Assembly (NCBI GenBank): GCA_028285945.1
Contig: JAPYNE010000052.1
Coordinates: forward strand, 1 to 49,695
Source: Candidatus Foliamicus numerosus
GTDB lineage: Bacteria; Pseudomonadota; Gammaproteobacteria; Steroidobacterales; Foliamicaceae
Direction of reading: 5' to 3'
Length of the DNA: 49,695 bases
The stretch's first letter is position 1, and the number at the start of each line of letters is the position of its first letter. A program made the position numbers and the translations under genes. The notes under the pieces are model-generated. The model saw only the letters and a list, made by a program, of their open reading frames with translations, had not been told where the DNA came from and ran no database searches. This document shows, one piece after another, positions 34,184 to 41,208 of the stretch.

Positions 34184-34804
34184 ATGACCAAGAAACTGCG
34201 AATGGCCGCCTTGCTGCTGTCGGCGGCCCTGTTCTCGCAACCAGCGACCGCCGAAGACGGCGCCGATGCGGGCGCCCCGGGCGCGGGCGATCCTGAGCGC
34301 GGGCGCGTGCTGGCTGATTCCTGCCTGGGCTGCCACGGCATTGAAGGCAACATGACCACCTATCCGCCGTACCACGTGCCGCGGCTGGGGGGGCAGAACG
34401 CGAATTACATCGTAAAAGCGCTCAAGGGCTACGCGAGCGACGACCGCGCGCACGAAGGCATGCACGCGCAGGCCGCCGACCTCAGCGAACAAAACCTCCG
34501 GGACATCGCCGCCTGGTTCTCCGGCCAAGCGACCGTGGAGGCCAACGCCGACGCCACCCCGCCCGAATCCGGCATCTACTGCATGTCCTGCCATGGCGTT
34601 AACGGGGTCAGCATCACCACCGAGTTTCCGCATCTGGCGGGACAGCACGCCGACTACATGCACGAAACCATCCGCCAGTATCTGGAAGGCGAGCGCAGCG
34701 ATATTTCGATGAACGCCTTTCTCAACCTGCTGACCGACGAGCAGCTGGACGAATTGGTCCAGTACTACGCCAGCCAGCCGGGGCTGGCCACCGCCAAGCG
34801 CTGA
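34184..34804 (+). CDS. Dihaem c4-like cytochrome c
   Basis: A 206-residue periplasmic cytochrome with signal peptide MTKKLRMAALLLSAALFSQP followed by an ATA cleavage site. There are two haem-binding motifs, CLGCH (47-51) and CMSCH (133-137), each in a class I domain of about 80 residues. VPRLGGQNANYIVKALKGY and FPHLAGQHADYMHETIRQY show an internal duplication typical of c4 cytochromes. It is probably the electron donor to the adjacent oxidase. A GTG two codons earlier is a poorer start. The stop TGA overlaps the proposed CTG start of nth. Confidence 0.93.
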   Translation: MTKKLRMAALLLSAALFSQPATAEDGADAGAPGAGDPERGRVLADSCLGCHGIEGNMTTYPPYHVPRLGGQNANYIVKALKGYASDDRAHEGMHAQAADLSEQNLRDIAAWFSGQATVEANADATPPESGIYCMSCHGVNGVSITTEFPHLAGQHADYMHETIRQYLEGERSDISMNAFLNLLTDEQLDELVQYYASQPGLATAKR

Positions 34805-35442
34805 ACGCCGCGAAGCGAGCGGAAATCTTCCGGCGGCTGCGCCGGGCCAATCCGCGCCCCGCCACGGAGCTCTACTACGGATCGCCGTTCGAGTTGCTGG
34901 TGGCCGTGGTGCTGTCCGCCCAAGCGACGGACGTGAGCGTGAACCAGGCCACCCGGACTCTGTTCACCGAGGCCGGCACGCCGGAATCCATGCTGGCGCT
35001 GGGCGAGGAAGGCGTCCGCCGACACATCCGGCGGATCGGCCTGTTCAACGCTAAAGCCGCCAACATCGTCGCATTAAGCCGCATTCTGCTAAAGGAGCAC
35101 GGCGGCGAAGTGCCGCGCGGCCGCGAGGCGCTGCAAGCCCTGCCGGGCGTGGGCCGCAAAACTGCCAACGTGATTCTGAACACGGCCTTCGGCGCGCCTG
35201 TCATCGCCGTGGACACGCACGTGTTCCGGCTGTCCAACCGCACCCGGATCGCGCCGGGCAAGAACGTGCTCGAAGTGGAGCGGCGCCTGATGCGGCTGGT
35301 GCCGGAGGAATACTTAAAGCACGCCCACCACTGGCTGATCCTGCATGGCCGCTACGTGTGCCAGGCGCGCAAGCCGCGCTGCGCCGAATGCGCGATCGCC
35401 GACCTTTGCGAATACCCCAAGCGCCTGCGCCCCAAAGAGTAG
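34801..35442 (+). CDS. nth: Endonuclease III, apparently starting at CTG
   Basis: A 213-residue base-excision-repair glycosylase/AP lyase for oxidised pyrimidines. The helix-hairpin-helix LPGVGRKTANVIL holds the catalytic Lys, VDTHVFRLSNR the catalytic Asp, and C-x6-C-x2-C-x5-C (CQARKPRCAECAIADLC) binds a 4Fe-4S cluster. E. coli Nth starts MNKAKRLEIL; here the same place reads LNAAKRAEIF with CTG as the first codon, overlapping the cytochrome stop as CTGA. No ATG, GTG or TTG lies closer than a TTG 31 codons in, which would cut the first helices. The CTG start is inferred from alignment. Confidence 0.92.
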   Translation: MNAAKRAEIFRRLRRANPRPATELYYGSPFELLVAVVLSAQATDVSVNQATRTLFTEAGTPESMLALGEEGVRRHIRRIGLFNAKAANIVALSRILLKEHGGEVPRGREALQALPGVGRKTANVILNTAFGAPVIAVDTHVFRLSNRTRIAPGKNVLEVERRLMRLVPEEYLKHAHHWLILHGRYVCQARKPRCAECAIADLCEYPKRLRPKE

Positions 35443-35517
35443 AATCGGAGCGAAGGCTTGGGAGGCATGCTCCCCCCGCTGCCGCAACCCGAACACATCA
35501 TGGATTGAGAACGCGCC

Positions 35518-36390
35518 ATGACACCCTTGATCGACGGCATCTCCGGAGCCGGGCTGGGCCTTCGGCGCCCGTACCTCAAAGCTTTCAGTAAGAAGCCGCC
35601 CGAGGCGGTCGATTTCTTCGAACTGGCCCCGGAAAACTGGATCGGCGTGGGCGGCGCGCTAGGCGGGCAGCTCCGGTTCTTCACCGAGCGCTGGCCGGTC
35701 ATCGCGCACGGGCTGTCGCTGTCCATAGGCGGCCCCCACCCGCTCAACGAGCCGCTGGTGCGCGATGTGGGCGCCTGGATGGACGAGCACGGCGTGCGCC
35801 TTTATTCCGAGCATTTGAGCTACACCAGCGACGAGGGCCAGCTTTACGACCTGCTGCCCATTCCCTTCACCGCCGAGGCGGTCCGCTACGTTGCCGGCCG
35901 GATACGCCGCGTGCAGGACATCCTGGAGCGGCAAATCGCCGTGGAGAACGTGTCCTACTATGCGTCCATGGGCGCGGAGATGGACGAGCCGGAGTTTCTG
36001 CGCGCCGTGCTCGAAGAGGCTGACTGCGGCCTGCTTCTGGATGTGAACAACGTGTTCGTCAACAGCGTGAACCACAGCTACGACCCGCGCGCCTTTTTGG
36101 ATGCCATTCCAGCCGAGCGGGTGCTCTACCTGCACACGGCGGGGCACTACGACGAAGCGCCGGATCTGCTCATCGACACCCACGGAGCCGCCGTCAAGGA
36201 CGAAGTCTGGGCGCTGCTGGAGCACGCCTACTCGCGCCTAGGGCCCCGCCCAACCGTCCTGGAGCGCGACTTCAACCAGCCTCCGCTGCCCGAGCTGCTG
36301 GCCGAGGTGGCGCGCATCCGCGACATCCAGCAAGCCCTGGGAACGAAGAGCCAAGGGATTGCAGCCCCAAGCGGCGGCAAGACACCGTGA
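35518..36390 (+). CDS. MNIO/DUF692 peptide-modifying iron oxygenase (HvfB-type)
   Basis: A 290-residue DUF692 (MNIO) protein, a TIM barrel binding two or three iron ions that oxidises cysteine residues in small peptides. Expected metal ligands appear in [53 protein letters not shown] and VLERDFN. The next genes are its usual partners, a DUF2063 protein and a DoxX protein, as in the hvfABCX or bufferin type of metal-binding RiPP locus. A precursor peptide normally precedes this gene; only 75 bases and nth lie upstream, so none is visible here. Confidence 0.88.
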   Translation: MTPLIDGISGAGLGLRRPYLKAFSKKPPEAVDFFELAPENWIGVGGALGGQLRFFTERWPVIAHGLSLSIGGPHPLNEPLVRDVGAWMDEHGVRLYSEHLSYTSDEGQLYDLLPIPFTAEAVRYVAGRIRRVQDILERQIAVENVSYYASMGAEMDEPEFLRAVLEEADCGLLLDVNNVFVNSVNHSYDPRAFLDAIPAERVLYLHTAGHYDEAPDLLIDTHGAAVKDEVWALLEHAYSRLGPRPTVLERDFNQPPLPELLAEVARIRDIQQALGTKSQGIAAPSGGKTP

Positions 36391-36421
36391 GGGCAATGCG
36401 TCCGCTCCCAGGCAGCGGCAA

Positions 36422-37249
36422 ATGAACGGCTTTCAGGATTGGCAGCGGCGGTTGACCGCGCATCTGCGCGATCCCGAGGCGCATCCCGCGCCCGAAGGCG
36501 CGGAGGACCGGCGAATCGGCATCTACCGCCGGCTCGTGTTCGGCAACCTGTCGCGATTGCTGGGCGCGGCCTTGCCGCTCACCCGCGAGCAGCTGGGCAA
36601 GAAGCGCTTCGGGTTGCTGGTGCGGGACTTCCTGCGCGGACATCGCGCCGCCACGCCCTACTTTCCGCGTCTGGCCGGCGAATTCAGAAAGTGGCACGAG
36701 AAGGCGCAGCCGAGCCGTCCGAACGACCCGCCTTGGCTCGGCGATCTGATCCTCTACGAAACCGAAAAGCGCGCCCTGCAACGCATGCCCGAACCGCCGG
36801 CGGAGCCGGCAATCGACCCGCAAGGCGATGTGGTTGCCGGGATTCCGGCGCCTTCGCCGCTGCTTCGCCTGCTCACGCTTCGCCACCCCGTCCATAAAAG
36901 CAAGGACGGCGCCCTCGCCGATGCGCCGCCTGAAACACCCGCCTTCCTGCTTCTCCGACGCGACCGCGCCGGTCGGGTGCTGACCCAGGAACTGGGGGTT
37001 CTCACCGCCGGGCTTCTGGCTCTGGCGCTGGACAACACCCGGCAAACGGGCGCCGCGCTTCTAAAAGCCATGCTGCGGCAGGCCCCGCCGGACTCCCGCG
37101 ACGCCCTGAGCAAGCAAGGCCGGGAACAGCTTCGGCGGTTCCATCGATCCGGCGTGCTGCTGGGAACCCGCCGCAGCGCCGACGCCCCCTCCGCAACGAG
37201 CGCCGGCAGCGCCTCGAAACACCCGGCATCGGCGCGCCTTGGCGCCTGA
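36422..37249 (+). CDS. DUF2063 (HvfC-type) peptide-binding partner
   Basis: A 275-residue DUF2063 protein, the partner that presents a precursor peptide to the DUF692 enzyme. The N-terminal helical DNA-binding-like fold is clear: QDWQRRLTAHLRDPE, IGIYRRLVFGNLSRLLGAALP and ARDFL-like LVRDFLRGH. The C-terminal part ends with LRRFHRSGVLLGTRR, the normal end; a low-complexity tail of about 30 residues follows. The ATG is chosen because the conserved region starts just after it. It lies 31 bases downstream of the MNIO gene. Confidence 0.8.
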   Translation: MNGFQDWQRRLTAHLRDPEAHPAPEGAEDRRIGIYRRLVFGNLSRLLGAALPLTREQLGKKRFGLLVRDFLRGHRAATPYFPRLAGEFRKWHEKAQPSRPNDPPWLGDLILYETEKRALQRMPEPPAEPAIDPQGDVVAGIPAPSPLLRLLTLRHPVHKSKDGALADAPPETPAFLLLRRDRAGRVLTQELGVLTAGLLALALDNTRQTGAALLKAMLRQAPPDSRDALSKQGREQLRRFHRSGVLLGTRRSADAPSATSAGSASKHPASARLGA

Positions 37250-37364
37250 ACACACGCATTGCGCCGCTCGTTGCCGCGCTGAAAGCCATGCCGCCCGCGC
37301 AGCGGCGGGCATTAGCGGCGCGGGCCGGCTTCAAGCCGGAAACGCTGTGCTATTCTGCGGCGGC

Positions 37365-37994
37365 ATGAGCAATGGGCTCCACTCCGTCATTCGCTGGGCG
37401 TGCAGCGCCATGCAGCGCCTGCGGCTGGCCGATTGGCTGGCGCCTGTGGCGATACGCTTGTACTTGGCCCCGGTGTTCTGGGTGGCCGGCTGGAACAAAT
37501 GGCATCCGGAGCGGGGCCTCGAATTCACCGCGCGGTATTTCGACCGTCTGGGCTACCCCCTCCCCGACCTGATGGCTTTCCTGGCCACCGCAACCGAAAT
37601 CGGCGGGGCCATCGCCCTGCTGCTGGGGCTGGCCACGCGCCTGGCGTGCATTCCGCTGATGTTCGTGATGGCGATTGCAGTCACGACCGTGCATTGGAAA
37701 AACGGCTGGCAAATCACCGCCGACCCTCGCAGCCCGTTCCCGGGCGAGGATATTGATGCCGCGCGCGAGCGCCTGGGCGAAGCGCGGCGCATCCTGAGCG
37801 AACAGGGCGAGGCCCTGCATGGCGATGCCGGCTGGTTCACCGAATTCGGCAGCATCGTCATTCTCAATAACGGCGTGGCGCTGGGCGTCACCTACTTCGT
37901 GATGCTGCTGGCGCTGTTCTATCTGGGCGGCGGCCGCCACGCGAGCCTCGACCACTACATCGCCCAGGCCTGGCGCCGCCGCCCAAGCCAGTAA
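37365..37994 (+). CDS. DoxX family membrane protein (HvfX-type)
   Basis: A 209-residue four-helix membrane protein of the DoxX family. IRLYLAPVFWVAGWNKW is the typical first helix, followed by GYPLPDLMAFLATATEIGGA and a LLLGLATRLACIPLMFVMAI helix. A soluble loop (about residues 120-165) precedes the last helix. In hvf-type cassettes this protein accompanies the DUF692/DUF2063 pair, perhaps as a redox or export partner. It completes the three-gene set B-C-X and is transcribed in the same direction, 115 bases after the DUF2063 gene. Confidence 0.82.
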   Translation: MSNGLHSVIRWACSAMQRLRLADWLAPVAIRLYLAPVFWVAGWNKWHPERGLEFTARYFDRLGYPLPDLMAFLATATEIGGAIALLLGLATRLACIPLMFVMAIAVTTVHWKNGWQITADPRSPFPGEDIDAARERLGEARRILSEQGEALHGDAGWFTEFGSIVILNNGVALGVTYFVMLLALFYLGGGRHASLDHYIAQAWRRRPSQ

Positions 37995-38110
37995 CCCGGC
38001 TTCGGCGCGATTTCCGCGCAACACGGCCCCCGCGTGCCGCGCTCGCGCATCCAAACGGGGGCGGGCGGGCATCGTTAGGATGTATAAGCAAACCTGCGGG
38101 GAAAATCCTT

Positions 38111-38509
38111 ATGGACGTTGAACACTTAGCCCTATTAATTCCGATTTTGGCGATCACGGTGCCTTTGCTGGTTCTCGGCGGAGTTGTCGGTTTGGTCACC
38201 TACTACAGGTTTCGCCGGCGCCGCGACGTGCAGGAAACGATCCGCGTGGCGATCGAGAAAGGGCAGGAACTGCCCACGGAGTTTCTTGAGACGATCCAAA
38301 GCCCGCAGGAAGCAGCCAGGCCCCGCAAGGACCAGGACTTGCGCCGGGGCGTTGTCCTGATCGCGGTGGGCTTGGGAATAGCGGCCTTTGGCGCTCTTGC
38401 GGGAGAGGAAGATGCCGTAAGGCCCTTAATGGGCATCGGGTCGATTCCATTTTTGATCGGAGTGGCATTGACCGCCTTATGGATACTGCGCACGCGCCGC
38501 GGTCAGTAA
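38111..38509 (+). CDS. DUF6249-type membrane protein
   Basis: A 132-residue protein with an N-terminal helix (LLIPILAITVPLLVLGGVVG), a basic cytosolic linker (YYRFRRRRDVQETIRVAIE) and two helices near the end. GQELPTEFLE is characteristic of this small family, which is often placed beside ECF sigma factors. The function is unknown. A TATAAG box about 30 bases upstream may belong to its promoter. The sigma gene begins 18 bases after its stop, so they probably form one operon. Confidence 0.72.
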   Translation: MDVEHLALLIPILAITVPLLVLGGVVGLVTYYRFRRRRDVQETIRVAIEKGQELPTEFLETIQSPQEAARPRKDQDLRRGVVLIAVGLGIAAFGALAGEEDAVRPLMGIGSIPFLIGVALTALWILRTRRGQ

Positions 38510-38527
38510 TTTTGCGCCACGCATGCC

Positions 38528-39064
38528 ATGCGGAAAAGCGACCAGCAGTGCGTGCTCCAAGCGCTGGCTGGGGACCACGCGGCGTACGGCGAACTGGTCG
38601 CGCGGCATCAGGGCCGGGTGCGGGGCTGGCTGCGCCATTTGTGCGGCGATCACGCCGAGGCGGACGACTTGGCCCAGGAAGTTTTCGTGCGGGCCTGGAC
38701 GCGGCTCGGCGGCCTCAAGGACACTGCCCGGTTCTGCTCCTGGCTGATGAAGATCGCCTACAACGAATTCCTGCAAAGCCGGCGCTCTTCGGACCGCCGG
38801 AACCGGATGATGGAACGGTATGCGCTGGACCGCAAAGCGCTCGGGAGCGCCGCGCCGGCGGATGCGCCGGAGCATGCCTTGGATTTGCAGCGCGTTCTGT
38901 CGGTTCTGTCGGAGAAGGAACGCGCCGCCGTGGTATTGAATTATGCTTACGGCTACTCGCACGGCGAGGTGAGCGAACTGACCGGCCTTCCGCTGGGAAC
39001 GGTCAAGTCGCTGATCCATCGCGGCAGCCTGAAGGCAAGGGAGCATTTCGATGCGAAAGCCTGA
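38528..39064 (+). CDS. ECF RNA polymerase sigma factor
   Basis: A 178-residue sigma-70 family factor with only regions 2 and 4. Region 2 shows LVARHQGRVRGWLRHLCGD and DDLAQEVFVRAWTRL, which bind the core enzyme and the -10 box. Region 4 shows LSEKERAAVVLNYAYGYSHG and TGLPLGTVKSLIHRG for the -35 box. It should direct transcription to a stress or envelope regulon. The gene overlaps the next by 14 bases, an arrangement typical for a sigma factor with its membrane regulator. Confidence 0.93.
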   Translation: MRKSDQQCVLQALAGDHAAYGELVARHQGRVRGWLRHLCGDHAEADDLAQEVFVRAWTRLGGLKDTARFCSWLMKIAYNEFLQSRRSSDRRNRMMERYALDRKALGSAAPADAPEHALDLQRVLSVLSEKERAAVVLNYAYGYSHGEVSELTGLPLGTVKSLIHRGSLKAREHFDAKA

Positions 39065-39452
39065 CAACGAACCCATGAACGATCGCGGTCTCGCGGCGCT
39101 GTTCGCCGCAGCCGACGCGTCGCCGGAACCGGACCTGCGGTTCGTCGCGCGAGTGATCGCGCAAATCCGCCGCCGCGAGCGGATGCGGTTGTGGATGCTG
39201 GGCGGCAGCGCCGCGCTCGCGTTGATCTTCGCCCTGCCTGCGTTCTGGGAATTGTCGAGTGCCTTAGCGGAGTTAGTGGCCGGTTGGAGCAGCGTGGACG
39301 CGAGCGCGCTGGACGGCGTCGGCGGCTGGCTGGATCAGTCCACCGCCCTGATCGCTGATCTTCTCGGCAAGGCCGCGCGCTCCATCACCTTCCTGACAAC
39401 CGCCGCCCTCGCCGCAACCATCCTTCCCCTCCTCCGCTGGCTCGCCGACTAA
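39051..39452 (+). CDS. Membrane protein, probable anti-sigma partner
   Basis: A 133-residue protein with a short cytosolic N-terminus, containing PEPDLRFVARVIAQIRRRER, and two hydrophobic segments (LGGSAALALIFALPAFW and ITFLTTAALAATILPLLRWL). I do not recognise a named family. Its translational overlap with the sigma gene and its membrane placement suggest an anti-sigma role, but no zinc-binding HxxxCxxC motif is present. A second ATG 24 bases in is an alternative start. Confidence 0.65.
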   Translation: MRKPDNEPMNDRGLAALFAAADASPEPDLRFVARVIAQIRRRERMRLWMLGGSAALALIFALPAFWELSSALAELVAGWSSVDASALDGVGGWLDQSTALIADLLGKAARSITFLTTAALAATILPLLRWLAD

Positions 39453-39476
39453 CCCATAAGCTTCTCGCCAGCTAAA

Positions 39477-39583
39477 GCCCTGCGCTTGCCCGCGCCTCGC
39501 GGGAGCGTCTGGGGCAGGATGCCCCAGCCGAGCCCCATGGATGGGTTTATGCGTCTCCTGCGAGGCGCGGGCAAGCGCAGGGC
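39477..39583. repeat. Structured intergenic repeat, copy C
   Basis: Third, more divergent copy. A 29-base left arm (39477-39505, starting GCCCTGCGCTTGCCC) pairs with the right arm at 39555-39583 with a single mismatch. The arm sequence is unrelated to copies A and B. The inner hairpin here is TGGGGC...GCCCCA. The segment AGCCCCATGGATGGGTTTAT before the right arm is shared with the other copies, differing only by two C-to-T changes. Shared architecture with different paired sequence suggests selection on structure. Confidence 0.7.
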
Positions 39584-39614
39584 GAGGGGAAAGCTTGATC
39601 TGCTTGCTGCCAAA

Positions 39615-39664
39615 CCCTGCGGTCTTTGCCTCACCCCTCTTGGGGGGAGGCAAAGACCGCAGGG
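39615..39664. other. Perfect 18-bp hairpin
   Basis: CCCTGCGGTCTTTGCCTC and its exact complement GAGGCAAAGACCGCAGGG are separated by 14 bases. No T run follows on either side, so it is not a standard intrinsic terminator. It lies just after repeat copy C and before the methyltransferase remnant. It could be a MITE end pair, a transcription block or part of the same element. Confidence 0.6.
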
Positions 39665-39762
39665 CTTATACGCCTTAGTAACGAACTGCGGTTCGCAAAA
39701 GAACTGATTCCCGTATGATTTCCTCAGTAAGATTCAATTAACCGCTCGCTAAAATAACGATA

Positions 39763-40375
39763 GTGTCCGCACCGGCCCTGAACTTCCAAGTCCTTCCGCC
39801 CGTTCAAATGCCTCCGATTCCGCCACTCATTGAGGATATTCGCAAAAGCATGGTGGTGGATCCCTTGCGCGCAGATTCCAGAACCATCGATCCCGGATCC
39901 CCTTTGGGCTTGAACGCTCAAAAGGCCAGGGAGGCGATCAACTGGGGTCAAGCCGACTTTGACGAGCCTTTCGGAGCATTATCCGCCGAAGACCGAGGCT
40001 TGCTTTACGCCTACTGGAACCAAAAGCGGCATGTCGAAGAGCTCTCCGAAGCTTTCCGCCAGATCTTCAGTGATGGCTGGCCAGACCAACCACTCATCGT
40101 CATAGACCTCGGCTGTGGACCGTTCACAGGCGGGCTGGCTCTTGCTGGCCAACTCCCGCCTACTGCTTCGTTCGATTACATCGGCATCGACCGCTCGCAG
40201 GCCATGCGCAGGTTTGGTGAGCGATTCGCATGCAAAGTTAATGCTACCAATGGCCTACCGAATATCGATCATTACTGGGCATCTTCAATGGCTGACATCA
40301 AATGGCCGCAACCGCCCGGTTGGCGTCCCATTTTAGTGATTGTGTCTTTCCTCTTAGCCAGTACGTCTTTGGATG
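39763..40375 (+). pseudogene. Class I methyltransferase, C-terminus deleted
   Basis: The first 200 or so residues of an S-adenosylmethionine-dependent methyltransferase. IVIDLGCGPFTGGLALAGQL is motif I, FDYIGIDRSQAMRRFG is motif II, and GWRPILVIVSFLLAS the later core strand. After about SLDVK the frame runs into sequence belonging to a helicase gene in another frame and stops at 40452. GTG is the likely start. A deletion that fused this gene to the helicase is the simplest explanation. The remaining half lacks the fold's C-terminal strands, so activity is unlikely. Confidence 0.7.
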
Positions 40376-40379
40376 TTAA

Positions 40380-41208
40380 ATGCTTGGTCGTGCCCATGAG
40401 AAGCCTCCACGCACACATCAGGATCAATATGATTACAACTGGAAACCCATGATCGCACGGCTATCGACGAACGGACCAAATATTGAGGTCCTAGTTGTGG
40501 ACGAAGGGCAGGACTTGCCAAAAGATTTTTTCGCCTATGCATCGCAATGCGTCGCTCATAGGCTGTCCGTGTTTGCCGACGACGATCAGGCGATCGGGAA
40601 ACGCCGCTCGACGCTAGAGGATATCAAGTCAGCAGCCGGACTTCCCGATCCCATTCTCCTCACCGAGAACCATAGAAACACGCCAGAGATCGCTCGTCTG
40701 GCCGAGTGGTTTCATCAAGGAAGGCTGCCGATGGCGACAGTCATGCGGTCGGGCTCGGGGGATATTCCTCAGCTTGTGCAATCGAGCCGCCCTGAAGTAA
40801 CCGTTGAGCGGATTGCCACCGAACTAACCAACCGTGCCAATAGCAGCATCGGCGTGATCGTCGATCAGAACCCAACGGGTAAAGAAATTCACAAGCTGCT
40901 GAGAGATCGCCTGCCAGAGAGTCGAATCGATATCTATTCGAGCACAGATCGGAACGAGAATTCCATCGATGTCCGCCAACCGGGGGTAACGGTGCTGAAC
41001 AGAAAATCCGTGAAAGGCCAAGAGTTCGACACGGTGTTTATACTGGAACTCGAATGTTTCATCCCCTGCCGTAGCCATACTAGAGTACCGGGCTATGTAC
41101 ATGATATGCACTCGCGCTCGCGACCGGCTGTTTCTGGTGCATGGCCCCGACCCACTGTCACGGCAAGCGCGGAAATCGCTTCCGGATTCGGCAATTTTGG
41201 AACAATGA
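40380..41208 (+). pseudogene. UvrD-like SF1 helicase, C-terminal part only, frameshifted
   Basis: Begins mid-protein at YDYNWKPMIARL and shows motif II as EVLVVDEGQDLPKDFF, motif III-like ADDDQAI, motif IV LTENHRNTPEIARLAEWF and motif V SVKGQEFDTVFIL. The Walker A half is absent. Near 41075 the frame shifts by one base; the next frame reads RAMYMICTRARDRLFLVHG, the normal motif VI region, to a stop at 41208. Two lesions thus inactivate it. Its stop overlaps the start of the AlkB-fused gene, so the intact ancestor was co-translated with that gene. Confidence 0.78.

Noticed and set aside
37200-37364. An alternate frame reading LNTRIAPLVAALKAMPPAQR between the DUF2063 and DoxX genes.
   Set aside because: It looks protein-like but has no start of its own and overlaps the DUF2063 end out of frame. 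I could not assign it to any family.
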